Numbered from the stretch's first letter, positions 37,257-47,542 are shown. The stretch is DNA of 64,000 bases from Pseudorhodobacter turbinis (GCF_005234135.1 NZ_CP039965.1:1116001-1180000); one strand, 5' to 3'. The notes: generated from the letters alone by a model not told the origin. Made by a program: numbers and translations.

Positions 37257-37996
37257 CCCAGAGCCGGGGCGGCATGTTGGATCAGGATCTCGGCGCGGAA
37301 AAGATCTAGGTCGATGCTGGCAAGATCGCAAAGGGCGGGGATGTCTAGCAGTTCGATAGAGCGGGAATCGGGATGGGCGATGAACCCGTCACGTTCCAAC
37401 CGGCGCAAGGTTCTGCAAACATGCACATTGGTTAGCCCGGTGAATTCGCCAAACTTTTGCTGGGTGATGGGGAACTCAAAGATATTGCCATTCGTGCGGC
37501 CAACGGCTTGTAGCCGCGTGTGGAACTCGATCAGGGCAAAGGCAACACGGCTTGCCGCATTGCCGCGCCCCAGACGCAGCAACATCTCAGAGGTGCGCGA
37601 CTGTGTGGTCAGGATGGCGGCGGCCAGAACGTCGCGGAGCTTGGCAGAGGCGGGATCGGGGCCGTTGACCATCGGGGGGCGGATGGTGATGTATTGGACA
37701 TCGCTAAGCGCCTCGACTGTGCAGGCGGATACGGGTGCCTCTTTGGCCCCGATCAGCGCAAAATCCCCCGGTAGCATCACATCGATGATCTGGGTTTCAC
37801 CCCCGCATAGTGATTTGGAAAGGGCGAGCCAGCCATCGACCAAAAGGATGCCATGGTCGGCCAAGTCGCTTTCATAGCTCAGGATGTGCCCATGCCGTGC
37901 TGTGCTTATCGGGGCTGCGATCTTGGCGATCAGCGTATCCACAAATGCAATCTGTACACGGCCGGGGAGGCCTGTCGGTGTCTTGGGAGGCATCAT
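37253..37996 (-). CDS. Crp/Fnr-family transcriptional regulator
   Basis: The 247-residue protein has an N-terminal cyclic-nucleotide-like beta barrel (about 15-130) and a C-terminal HTH_Crp domain with FPITQQKFGEFTGLTNVHVC and RTLRRLERDGFI. The recognition helix reads N-V-H-V-C-R, not the E-x-x-S-R of FNR, and no N-terminal iron-sulfur cysteine cluster is visible. It is therefore neither a classical FNR nor a CRP. ATG 37996 is preferred; longer readings add an unlikely tail. It is the best local candidate regulator of the CBS/N-ATPase block, but it is not the obvious binder of the FNR-type boxes. Confidence 0.85.
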   Translation of the reverse strand: MMPPKTPTGLPGRVQIAFVDTLIAKIAAPISTARHGHILSYESDLADHGILLVDGWLALSKSLCGGETQIIDVMLPGDFALIGAKEAPVSACTVEALSDVQYITIRPPMVNGPDPASAKLRDVLAAAILTTQSRTSEMLLRLGRGNAASRVAFALIEFHTRLQAVGRTNGNIFEFPITQQKFGEFTGLTNVHVCRTLRRLERDGFIAHPDSRSIELLDIPALCDLASIDLDLFRAEILIQHAAPALG

Positions 37997-38074
37997 GGTG
38001 AAACGTCTTTCATGAAAACGATCGGACATCTTCGAGATACGTATGATCGTTACCATGTCATGCTGCAGCTGCGA

Positions 38075-38097
38075 AGTGCAATCACTTAACCAAGTGC
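38075..38097 (-). promoter_or_regulatory. Alternating AAGTG/CACTT repeats upstream of the Crp/Fnr gene
   Basis: Three half sites alternate with 4-base spacers: AAGTG (38075-38079), CACTT (38084-38088) and AAGTG (38093-38097). Each neighbouring pair forms a 14-bp palindrome with the N4 spacing typical of Crp/Fnr operators. The element lies 79-101 bases before the regulator's start, so autoregulation is plausible. Confidence 0.4.
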
Positions 38098-38185
38098 TTA
38101 CGTCTTTTGCGGCCTGTACGGCACAAACTTTGGGCATTTGATGCCTGCGCGGCGATCTCATCATCGCGATACGCCGCGCGGATTG

Positions 38186-40912
38186 TCAGTCTTTGCACGG
38201 ACCATCGACCTGCAAGGGGGCCTCTCGGCTAACCATGCGGATCACCAAGGGCACGTGATCCGAGACATCGCGCGTGAAATCGGCCACCGATTTATCCAGC
38301 CGCACGATGGCCGCATCATCCCCGCTGATGGGGGACATGACCACATCATTGCTGACCACGATATGATCAATCAGCGACCGGTACCGCGCCCCCACATAAG
38401 ACAGCGCGTTATTGGCGGCGTCATCCGTGGTCAGGGTAAAAAGATCCGGCGCATCGGTAAGCGGCCCCAAAACATCGGTGTTCAAGGTCTCGTTCAGATC
38501 GCCACCCAGAACCACCGGCAGCTTTTCGGTCTCGCGGATATCGGCAATCACCTCGGTCAGGATCTCGGCGGCAAGACGGCGGCGGGCCTTGCTTTCAGGA
38601 TCGCCAAAGGCCTTGAGGTGCAGCAGAACCATGATGAATTCCACCGGCATACCGTCCTTGGTATTTGGGGCCACTGTGACATGGGCGATCAGGGGACGGC
38701 GCGGAAAGGCCGTGCGTCCCGTGGCGGTTGTCGCGGCCCAAGCCGATTTATGGCGGTTCAGGATTTTCGCGGAAATCGTCACCTCGGTGGTTTTGCTGTC
38801 ATAAAGCACGGCCAGATCCTGACGCCCTTTGACATCAAGATATTTGTAATCATAGCTATGCCCGAGCGCTTGAAGCGATGCGATCAAGCGGTCCATCGCG
38901 TCGCGCTGTACCTCGACCAGACCAACCGCGTCCAGCGACAGATGACCCAGAACGCCAGCCACCTTATCCACCCGTGCATCGGAAATGGCATCGTTGAAAT
39001 GCTCGATATTCCAAAAGCCGATATCGGCAAATTCAAGCGAGCCTTTGTATTCCGGCACTTCGACTTCTTGGGTGCGCGCGCCAGTGATGCCCGCAATGTC
39101 GAAAAACCCAAGATGCGGGGAACTGTCGGGAATGGTCGAAAGCAGCTCCATCAAAGTATTGGAGGCGCTGGATTCGACATGCTGGCGTGCCACAAGATGC
39201 GAGACGATCGCGGCGATCCGCACGCCCTCATTGGTGGTGACGCCGCCCTCAATCCAGCCCGCGTGATGCAGGGCAACGAGATCCCATGTGTTGTTGAAAA
39301 CCGGGCTGCCGGATGATCCCGGCTCGGTATCGGTTTCATACCAGATAACCCTGTCCTTGACCCGCAACACCTTGTTATTATGGAGGGCGACCTCTTTGGG
39401 GCGGCCGCGCGGGTGTTGGACGATATTGACCTGCTCGCCGCGCGTCACCGTCGAGGGGTTGCGTAACAGCGGGATCGGTTCAAAATAATCCAGCCCCGGC
39501 TCGTTACAGCCGACAATGGTGAAATCCAGCTCTTTGGAGGTGACGAAAAACCAGTCGGGATCAAGGTTTACCATCAGGCTTTCACTGCCCTCCTCAAAGC
39601 GGAATTCGGCAATGGCCTCACGGGCCTCATCCTTGGTGGCGATGACATGGTTGTTGGTCATGATAAAGCTGCGGGTGGCGATCAAAAAGCCGGTGCCCGA
39701 GCCGCCCGGCAGGTTGATCCGGCAGACCGAGGCCGCCGCATCCGCCCCGCGATAGAGGAAATTGGCGGGCAGAAAATCCGCCCCGCCCGAGATTTTCTCA
39801 AAATGCTGCGAGATGTCTTGCTCGATCTCCTTTCGGCGGGTTTCGTCATCGGTGGGCGGCAGCGGGATGTCCAACAGCTCACGGCCACGATGGTCGACCA
39901 GTTCACGAAAGGCTTCGGGTTCCAAATCCGTGGCCTTGATCATCGCCTCTTTGCCTGGCGATAGCTGTGGCGACACCTCTTGTGGGGTGGTGGAGCCGAA
40001 CATCGACCCGATCACCGCGCGGAACTGATTGGCGGCTTGGGCATAGCCGATATTGTTGGGGTGCAATTCGTCATGCCAGTTGCCGCGCACCGAATTAAGG
40101 CAATTGACCCGCACCACCGCGCCGGGAAATTCATTGGCCAGCCCCACCAGCGCCGTGTTGAAACGGTCGATCATTTCCGCCACGATCTGCACCTGAAGCG
40201 TGTAGTCGGTGATGCCCAAGGCCGCCATCGGTTTGCCCAGCCAACGCGCATTTGCGGGCTCGGCATAATCATAACCGTGGCACAGGATTTTGAGGTTGGG
40301 GAATTCCGTCAGCAGCGCGGTAAAGATCGAACGGTAAATGCTGATGATCGCCTTGATGCGCTTGTCAAAGGCCGCATTGGGGTAATCCTTGCTGGGCCTG
40401 CCGGTCTTGAAGGGATGCAGCGCAGTTTGCAGCATACCATCGCCCAAAAGATCATTGCCGCCGCCGCTGATCAAAACTAGATGCGGGTTGTGGTCGCGCA
40501 CCGCTTGCAAAATTTCGTCCTGATCCAGCATATCCTGCACCAGATCCCCCGCCGCGCCGAGGCTGTAGATCGCGTAATCCTCAGACAGTTGGTCAATCAC
40601 ATCCTCCAGCAGGAAGGGGTATTGAAACCAGCTATCCCCTTCCGAGACAATCCGCAGTCCGGTCCAGCCATCCTTGATCTTGCGCAGGTATTTCTGTTGC
40701 CGCCGCCGCTTGGACATCGCATTGAAAAACCGCATCGCGATATCGGCCTCTAGCCCCTCATCGTCCACCAGTTCGGGATTGATGCGCACCTGCGGGGCAA
40801 AGGCATCGGACTGCTCGGGGGCAAGTTCCAGATAGGTGGCGATTTCGGCATCCGGCGTGTCGATGTCGCGGATCTTGGCTTTGAGTTCGGTCAGCGTGAT
40901 CTTTTTTGGCAT
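38186..40912 (-). CDS. Three-enzyme fusion: SGNH hydrolase + trypsin-like protease + EEP phosphodiesterase
   Basis: The 908-residue soluble protein has no signal peptide. Domain 1 (about 85-305) is an SGNH/GDSL hydrolase with S94 in SEGDSWFQYPF, N153 in GGGNDLLG and D281/H284 in DELHPNNIGY. Domain 2 (about 385-580) is a trypsin-like serine protease with H422 in MTNNHVI, D463 in KELDFTIVG and S534 in EPGSSGSPVF. Domain 3 (about 625-895) is an endonuclease/exonuclease/phosphatase fold with N635, E667, H765, D805/N807, D849 and H886 (GGDLNETL, LIDHIVV, SDHVPLVIR). Residues 1-80 are charged and unassigned. All expected catalytic residues are present. It stands alone on its strand. Its cellular role is unknown; a conflict or effector role is one possibility. 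Confidence 0.85.
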   Translation of the reverse strand: MPKKITLTELKAKIRDIDTPDAEIATYLELAPEQSDAFAPQVRINPELVDDEGLEADIAMRFFNAMSKRRRQQKYLRKIKDGWTGLRIVSEGDSWFQYPFLLEDVIDQLSEDYAIYSLGAAGDLVQDMLDQDEILQAVRDHNPHLVLISGGGNDLLGDGMLQTALHPFKTGRPSKDYPNAAFDKRIKAIISIYRSIFTALLTEFPNLKILCHGYDYAEPANARWLGKPMAALGITDYTLQVQIVAEMIDRFNTALVGLANEFPGAVVRVNCLNSVRGNWHDELHPNNIGYAQAANQFRAVIGSMFGSTTPQEVSPQLSPGKEAMIKATDLEPEAFRELVDHRGRELLDIPLPPTDDETRRKEIEQDISQHFEKISGGADFLPANFLYRGADAAASVCRINLPGGSGTGFLIATRSFIMTNNHVIATKDEAREAIAEFRFEEGSESLMVNLDPDWFFVTSKELDFTIVGCNEPGLDYFEPIPLLRNPSTVTRGEQVNIVQHPRGRPKEVALHNNKVLRVKDRVIWYETDTEPGSSGSPVFNNTWDLVALHHAGWIEGGVTTNEGVRIAAIVSHLVARQHVESSASNTLMELLSTIPDSSPHLGFFDIAGITGARTQEVEVPEYKGSLEFADIGFWNIEHFNDAISDARVDKVAGVLGHLSLDAVGLVEVQRDAMDRLIASLQALGHSYDYKYLDVKGRQDLAVLYDSKTTEVTISAKILNRHKSAWAATTATGRTAFPRRPLIAHVTVAPNTKDGMPVEFIMVLLHLKAFGDPESKARRRLAAEILTEVIADIRETEKLPVVLGGDLNETLNTDVLGPLTDAPDLFTLTTDDAANNALSYVGARYRSLIDHIVVSNDVVMSPISGDDAAIVRLDKSVADFTRDVSDHVPLVIRMVSREAPLQVDGPCKD

Positions 40913-41109
40913 AAGGCACCTTTGATAAATCAGGGGGCGCGATAGCGTAGAAAAAATGGCGTGCGATTACGTGAACTTACGCCCCCAGCGCATGAAAACT
41001 GTCCTTGGTGCCAGCGTAGCATAGAATCAGATAGGCACGGGGGGTGATCAATCTACCATAGGGTGATAGGCTATTTCTTGCCGACACAAAGAGTTGTTTT
41101 GGGTCGGTA

Positions 41110-41892
41110 TCAGCCCGTTTGGCAAGGCAGGGACGGCAGTTTTCGCTCGGCTTCGATGATGCGGGCGATATCTGCGGCGGAAATGGCCCCAAGAAACGCC
41201 GTGCGGCCGATGACCGTGGCGGGGGTGCCGTAAAACCCGAAAACAGAGGCGATTGCCTTGGCCTGATCCAGCGCTTGATCAATCGCGGGGCGTTTCATAT
41301 CGACAATCAATTGTGAACCATCCAAGCCGATTTCCTCGGCAAACGTATAGACCAGATCCGGATCTGTCACCATTCGGTTCCGCTTGAGCCGGTCATACAT
41401 CGCGCCGTAGCCCCCTTGAAGATCGGCGGCCAGCACGGCCTTGCTTGCCGTTACAGAGGCCGCGCCAAGCAGCGGAAGCTGAAAGCGTTTGATGCGCAAG
41501 ACATCCGGGTTCTTTGCCTGATAGGCTGCAAGGCTTGTCTCCAGCAGTCGGCAATTGGGGCAGTTGAAATCCGAAAAGAGCGCAACTGGAAGGCGCGGAT
41601 CTGTGGTTTTTCCAAAGAGCGCGGCGCAGGGATCGGCACGGACCTCGGCCATGCGTCTGGCCGCATCCGGGGTTGGCTCGCCGTCAAGCCCGATGAACAT
41701 AGCATTTGCACCAGAGACTGCACCCGCGCTGCCCAATTCGCGGAAGGGGGCCAGCCCTTCAAGGTCACGATATACCAGCTTGCTGGGCCACCATGCGGCA
41801 AGGCGTGGCACGCCGTAAACCCACCCCCCGACGGCAAGCGCCCCGAAAGCCCATAAGGCGCGTCGCCGCGTTGTATTGGGCTTGTCGGTCAT
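41110..41892 (-). CDS. DsbA-like thiol:disulfide protein, membrane-anchored or exported
   Basis: The 260-residue protein has an N-terminal RRRALWAFGALAVGGWVYGV export or anchor segment and a thioredoxin-fold domain with the active site NCPNC, after LPVALFSDF. The cis-proline loop is likely GTPATVIG. It should oxidise, reduce or isomerise periplasmic disulfides. ATG 41892 is chosen because GGAGG lies seven bases upstream; a start at 41985 would add 31 residues with no features. It is divergent from the microprotein gene at 42096. Confidence 0.83.
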   Translation of the reverse strand: MTDKPNTTRRRALWAFGALAVGGWVYGVPRLAAWWPSKLVYRDLEGLAPFRELGSAGAVSGANAMFIGLDGEPTPDAARRMAEVRADPCAALFGKTTDPRLPVALFSDFNCPNCRLLETSLAAYQAKNPDVLRIKRFQLPLLGAASVTASKAVLAADLQGGYGAMYDRLKRNRMVTDPDLVYTFAEEIGLDGSQLIVDMKRPAIDQALDQAKAIASVFGFYGTPATVIGRTAFLGAISAADIARIIEAERKLPSLPCQTG

Positions 41893-42095
41893 TGTCGTGC
41901 CTCCGGAAAATAAGCTGCCGCCGGGTGCCAAGACAGCCGTTGAGAGCTTTCCGCGCCATGATAGCAAATCGGGTGCAGACAGCAACCCGTGCCCTGGATC
42001 AGGCTGCGGACCTTCGGGGAACCAAGTGGCGCGGGTTGGCGTTAGCTTTCAATCAAAGGGTCTATCAGGCGGCCCGCTTTTAAAAGGAAGTAGTC

Positions 42096-42164
42096 ATGCA
42101 TAATATCTTTTACATCGTTGGTGTTGTTGTCGTTGTTGGCGCGATTATTGGCTTTGTATTTTGA
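42096..42164 (+). CDS. 22-residue single-TM microprotein
   Basis: An ATG at 42096 with a good SD (AAAAGGAAG, 42082-42090) opens a 22-codon frame ending in TGA at 42162-42164. The product starts MHNIFYIVGVVVVVGAIIGF and ends in V-F, essentially one hydrophobic helix. Similar tiny proteins of the form M-x-N-I-x-Y-I-x-G-hydrophobic recur in alphaproteobacteria from memory. It stands alone, 133 bases before an AI-2E permease gene. No function is known. Confidence 0.6.
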   Translation: MHNIFYIVGVVVVVGAIIGFVF

Positions 42165-42296
42165 GCGACGGCAAAGACATCATCATAGCCCGCCCGGGCT
42201 ATGAGATTGCCGGTTGACCAGCGCGCCGTGGCGCATGATGCTGGGCGGATAGATGACGGTAGGCGCGCAGCTACAAACCGGACAGGAGCCCATTAA

Positions 42297-43400
42297 ATGG
42301 CCGAAGAAAACGTCGCGCGGCCCGAAACTGCCTCACCCCGCCCATACGGGCGGGCAGAGTTTGCAATCATCGGTATTTTCCTGATTTTGCTGCTGCAGAC
42401 GATGGTCTGGGCCGGTGATTTCCTGATACCCGTTACGGCGGCTTTTCTGGGCTATTTTGTTTTGAACCGGCCGCGGCGCTGGTTGCAGCGGATTGGAATT
42501 CCGCCCTTTATATCGGCCATTCTTTTTACCACCGTACTTGCGATGTTGATCGGCCTGCTGCTGGTTCAGCTTAGCGCACCGACGGCGCAATTCATCGAAG
42601 ATCTGCCTTGGCTGATGGAGCAAATCAAAGAGAAGCTGGCCAGCTCGGGGGGCACGCTGGAGGCGATCAATGATGCAACCGTCGCCGCCGAAGGCATCAT
42701 GGATAACCAAAACCCCGAGCGGGTTGAGGTGGAGGTCGTTTCCAGAACCGGAATGATGACCACGCTGTTCAGCTTGGCCCCGGGCTATCTCAGCCGCATC
42801 CTGTTTGCGCTTATCTTGCTGTTTTTTCTGGTTGCATCGGGGGATATGTTCCTGATCAAAACCGTCCAGAGCTTTGAACGTTTTGGCGAAAAGCGCCGTG
42901 CGGTTTCGGTGGTCTATGCGATAGAGGACCGCCTTGGATATTATCTCGGGGGCATCACGCTTATCAATTTCGGCTTGGGTGTCGCCGTTGGTGTCGCGAT
43001 GTTTCTTTGGGGGTTGCCGGGGGCTGTGGTCTTTGGCTTTGTGGCCTTCGGGCTAAACTTTGTGCCATTTCTGGGCGGTTTGCTGGGGGCGGCCATCGCA
43101 GGGGCCGTTGCCTTCATTAGCCTTGAAGGCACCTGGTCGGCCGTCGGCGTCTTTGTCACCTATATGGCGCTGACCTCATTCGAGGGGCAGTTGGTGACAC
43201 CCCTTCTTATCTCGCGCCGGATGCGCCTTAATACGACCGTTGTCTTTATGGCAGTCGCATTTTTTGCATGGATCTGGTCGGTGATGGGGATGGTGGTGGC
43301 GCTGCCGATCCTGATCGTGATCAAGATCGCTTGTGATGAGACGCAGTCCCTCCGCACGGTCAGCCGCTTCTTGGGTGACAGTTCAGAGGATGTCCTCTGA
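42297..43400 (+). CDS. AI-2E family transporter (second copy)
   Basis: The 367-residue membrane protein has the family-typical LNFVPFLGGLLGAAIAGAVA and LVTPLLISRRMRLNTTVVFM, with at least six TM segments. It is a different branch from the copy at 26706-27791. Substrates across the family range from autoinducer-2 to ions, so none is assigned. The SD AGGAG is nine bases before the ATG. The stop codon lies inside a 32-bp near-perfect palindrome (43376-43407). Confidence 0.87.
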   Translation: MAEENVARPETASPRPYGRAEFAIIGIFLILLLQTMVWAGDFLIPVTAAFLGYFVLNRPRRWLQRIGIPPFISAILFTTVLAMLIGLLLVQLSAPTAQFIEDLPWLMEQIKEKLASSGGTLEAINDATVAAEGIMDNQNPERVEVEVVSRTGMMTTLFSLAPGYLSRILFALILLFFLVASGDMFLIKTVQSFERFGEKRRAVSVVYAIEDRLGYYLGGITLINFGLGVAVGVAMFLWGLPGAVVFGFVAFGLNFVPFLGGLLGAAIAGAVAFISLEGTWSAVGVFVTYMALTSFEGQLVTPLLISRRMRLNTTVVFMAVAFFAWIWSVMGMVVALPILIVIKIACDETQSLRTVSRFLGDSSEDVL

Positions 43401-43407
43401 ACTGTCA
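43376..43407. terminator. 32-bp palindrome across the AI-2E stop codon
   Basis: Arms of 15 bp (43376-43390 and 43393-43407) match perfectly around TG. The stem can form in either direction and sits between convergent genes (AI-2E permease and proW), so it is a natural bidirectional terminator. No T-tract follows on either side. Confidence 0.5.
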
Positions 43408-43430
43408 ATTCCAGCCAAAACAGCCGCAGC

Positions 43431-45407
43431 CTATGGCAGGCCCAGTGCCTGTTTTTTATCAGCAGCCCACTTCATGATCGCCAGATCAAATGTCAGTGCC
43501 ATCAAGGAAACACAAATCCCCAACACGAAGTTCTTGCCAAGGTCTGTTCCGGCCAGCGTCCTTTGCAGCTCTTGCCCCAGATCCTGCGTGCCGATGAAGG
43601 CGGCAATGATCACCATAAAGAAGGCAAACATGATCGCCTGATTGAACCCGATAGCCATTGTCGGCAGCGCGAGCGGAAGCTGCACGTGCCATAGCTTTTG
43701 CATCTTGGTCGAGCCGGACATATCAGCCGCTTCCAATATCTCCATTGGTACCGTCCGCAAGCCTTCGATGGTGTAACGTGTCAGGGGCACCATCGCGAAA
43801 ATCAGGATGGAAAAGATCACGGCAATATCTGTGATGCCGAACAACATGATGGCAGGGATCAGGTAGACGAAGCTGGGAAAGGTTTGCGCCGTATCGCAAA
43901 TCAACAAAACCCGTTTCGACCATTTCTGCGATCTCGCGGCAAGAATGCCGATCGGCAGCCCGATCAACGCCGCCAAAACCACTGCCGAGATCACGGAATA
44001 AAGCGTAATCACGGCCCGATCCCACCAGCCCGACAAGGCCACCAGCGAAAAGAACACCAGCGCATAGACCGCTTGCTTGCGCCCTGCCAATGCAAACACA
44101 AATGACACGACCAGCAAGATGAAGGCCGGGGTCGGGATTGACAACATGAAGTTGCGGAACGGGATGAGTATTTTGACGTTCAGGAACGCCCGCAAAAACC
44201 CTGTCGTGGCCTTGACCCACTCGATGTTCAGGAACCCTTTGATCAGGTCGTCCAGTTCCTTGCCCTGACTGAAGTGTTGTTTGCGGCCAATCACGGTCGC
44301 CTCGGGGATAAACATGGATATGATCAAGAAGCCACCAAACAGCGCGGCCCCCAAAAGCAGCATTTTATGCCGCTTCCAAATCGGGGTGCCACGTACAAAA
44401 TGGACGGGTTGTTTGGCCACCCATGCTTTTGACATCCGGTCCAGCGTCACGGCCAGAAGCACGATCGTGACACCAATTTCAAACGACCGACCCAGCTTGA
44501 AGCTGCCCATCATAGCCAGTAGTTTTGCGCCCAGCCCGGGCATGCCGATAAATGCTGTCAAAACCACCATGGCAAGGCACAGCATTATAACCTGATTGAC
44601 GCCAACCAAGATCTCGGTGCGTGCTGAAGGAAGGTAGACATGGCGAAGCATCTGGTATCTGGAGCAGCCGCTCATCTTTCCCGCCTCGACCACCTCGGGG
44701 GAAACCTTTTGCAACCCCAGCGTTGTCATCAAGATCATCGGCGGCACGGCATAAACCATCGTTGCAACTGCGCCCGCAGTAGGGCCAACCTTAAAAAAGA
44801 TAACGGCCGGCAACAGATAGGTGAAAAACGGCAGTGTTTGCAGCACAGACAGAACCGGCTTGATGACCTTATCCACCCAAGCGTATTTCCACGCCGCGAT
44901 CCCCAGCGAAAGCCCGATTACAAAGGCAATAGGGGCTGCGATGACAAGAACAGACATCGTCTGCATCGCAATTTCCCATTGGCCGATCAGCGCCGTCCAA
45001 ACCAGTGTCCCGCCGGAAAGAAGCGCCAGCCGCCAGCCGCCAAGGCTATATCCGATGACGGCCATTACGGCGGTCAGCGCAGTCCATGGGATCGGCCCCA
45101 GATAGGGCCAGCGGCGCTTGCCAAAGAAGATATTCCCCGAGGCATCAAGCAGCCACTCCAACCCTTCGGTCAGGGTGCGCGTGAACGCCAGCAGGCCCAA
45201 ATCATCTTTGACGAAATTAAAGATGATATCCAGCCAGCCGGCAAAGTTCGGAACAATCGCGTCAGGAACGCGGTGCAGCCATGCGGGCAAAAGCCCAAGG
45301 TACTGAAGCACGGTCAGAAGGATCGCCGCCCCGACAAGGCCAAGGGCGATCTGCGGTTTTCCGATAGGGCGGGAAAATGCGGGCAAGAATAACGTTTGTT
45401 CGCTCAT
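43431..45407 (-). CDS. proW: Glycine betaine/proline ABC transporter, duplicated permease (ProW-like)
   Basis: The 658-residue membrane protein is built of two consecutive BPD_transp_1 permease domains. The first has EAA-loop sequence EAGKMSGCSRYQMLRHVYLP near residue 250; the second has EAADMSGSTKMQKLWHVQLP near 570. A single chain thus provides both halves of the channel, which is unusual but known in betaine-type systems. It overlaps proV by four bases. The likely role is import of glycine betaine, choline or a related osmolyte. Confidence 0.88.
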   Translation of the reverse strand: MSEQTLFLPAFSRPIGKPQIALGLVGAAILLTVLQYLGLLPAWLHRVPDAIVPNFAGWLDIIFNFVKDDLGLLAFTRTLTEGLEWLLDASGNIFFGKRRWPYLGPIPWTALTAVMAVIGYSLGGWRLALLSGGTLVWTALIGQWEIAMQTMSVLVIAAPIAFVIGLSLGIAAWKYAWVDKVIKPVLSVLQTLPFFTYLLPAVIFFKVGPTAGAVATMVYAVPPMILMTTLGLQKVSPEVVEAGKMSGCSRYQMLRHVYLPSARTEILVGVNQVIMLCLAMVVLTAFIGMPGLGAKLLAMMGSFKLGRSFEIGVTIVLLAVTLDRMSKAWVAKQPVHFVRGTPIWKRHKMLLLGAALFGGFLIISMFIPEATVIGRKQHFSQGKELDDLIKGFLNIEWVKATTGFLRAFLNVKILIPFRNFMLSIPTPAFILLVVSFVFALAGRKQAVYALVFFSLVALSGWWDRAVITLYSVISAVVLAALIGLPIGILAARSQKWSKRVLLICDTAQTFPSFVYLIPAIMLFGITDIAVIFSILIFAMVPLTRYTIEGLRTVPMEILEAADMSGSTKMQKLWHVQLPLALPTMAIGFNQAIMFAFFMVIIAAFIGTQDLGQELQRTLAGTDLGKNFVLGICVSLMALTFDLAIMKWAADKKQALGLP

Positions 45408-46426
45408 ACCTCTGCCCCAAGCAGGATATCGAGCGCGGCCTTGCGTGGCAGCGCCCCGATCACGACACCGGCTTTTTGCACCGGAATCGTATCGCGTGAA
45501 TCGTTGACCAGCATGCGCGCCATCGCGGCAACGCTGGATCGCACATCCACCGGCTGTCCTTCACCCGACAGACCCGCGACCATCAGCCCGCCTGCGCGCA
45601 CGACGCGGGCTTTATCCACGTCATGCGTGAACTTGCGCACATATTCGGTGGCCGGGTTCAGCACGATCTTGTCAGGGGTATCGCATTGCTCGATCATGCC
45701 GCTTTTCATGATGGCGATACGGTCGGCGAGGCGCAGGGCCTCGTCAAAGTCATGGGTAATAAAGACAATCGTCTTGTTCAAAAGCTTTTGCAGCCGCAAG
45801 AATTCATCCTGCATTTCCTTGCGGATCAACGGGTCCAGGGCGCCGAAAGGCTCATCCAGGAACCAGATATCGGGCTCGATTGCCAGGCTGCGCGCGATGC
45901 CAACGCGTTGCTGTTGCCCGCCGGAAAGCTCACGCGGGAAATAATCCTCGCGCCCTTTAAGGCCGACCAGCTCGATCACCTCCATCGCGCGTTCGCGGCG
46001 GGTGTGTTTGTCTTGCCCGCGCATTTCCAGCGGAAAGGCGACGTTTTCAAGAACCGAGCGATGCGGGAGCAAGCCGAACGACTGAAACACCATGCCCATC
46101 TTGGAGCGGCGCAGCTCTATCAGCTCTTTTTCAGGCAGGGCCATAATATCCTGCCCGTCGACGGTAATTGTGCCGGCGGTAATGTCATGCAGGCGGGAAA
46201 AGCAGCGCACCAATGTCGACTTGCCAGAGCCCGAAAGCCCCATGATCACCAGCATCTCACCCTTTTGCACGTCAATGGAAACATTCTTGACGCCTGCGAT
46301 GTAACCCTTGGCGTGGATTTCATCGAAGCTCATTCCGGGGCGCATGTTTTTGTAAAAATCTTTTGGTTTGTCTCCAAAGATTTTCCATATTTCCTTGCAA
46401 GAGATGACGGGTGTTTCGGCTGACAT
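45404..46426 (-). CDS. proV: Glycine betaine/proline ABC transporter ATP-binding protein (ProV-like)
   Basis: The 340-residue ATPase has Walker [18 protein letters not shown], signature LSGGQQQRVGIARSLAIEP and Walker B IWFLDEPFGALD. A shortened C-terminal region has remnants of a CBS-like fold (about 270-335). Full ProV proteins are near 400 residues, so the regulatory tail is reduced. It powers the ProW permease; its stop and the proW start overlap by four bases. proX lies upstream after a hairpin. Confidence 0.9.
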   Translation of the reverse strand: MSAETPVISCKEIWKIFGDKPKDFYKNMRPGMSFDEIHAKGYIAGVKNVSIDVQKGEMLVIMGLSGSGKSTLVRCFSRLHDITAGTITVDGQDIMALPEKELIELRRSKMGMVFQSFGLLPHRSVLENVAFPLEMRGQDKHTRRERAMEVIELVGLKGREDYFPRELSGGQQQRVGIARSLAIEPDIWFLDEPFGALDPLIRKEMQDEFLRLQKLLNKTIVFITHDFDEALRLADRIAIMKSGMIEQCDTPDKIVLNPATEYVRKFTHDVDKARVVRAGGLMVAGLSGEGQPVDVRSSVAAMARMLVNDSRDTIPVQKAGVVIGALPRKAALDILLGAEV

Positions 46427-46445
46427 TTGAATCCTTTAAATAAGT

Positions 46446-46473
46446 CCTCCGCCCAGTATCCTTTGGGCGGAGG
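46446..46473 (-). terminator. Hairpin between proX and proV
   Basis: CCTCCGCCCA (46446-46455) pairs perfectly with TGGGCGGAGG (46464-46473) around an 8-base loop. It lies between the receptor gene and the downstream ATPase gene, so partial termination or 3' protection of proX mRNA is likely. Confidence 0.55.
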
Positions 46474-46498
46474 TATCAAAGTTTTGAAGGCTAGAGGG

Positions 46499-47542
<1,044 letters not shown>

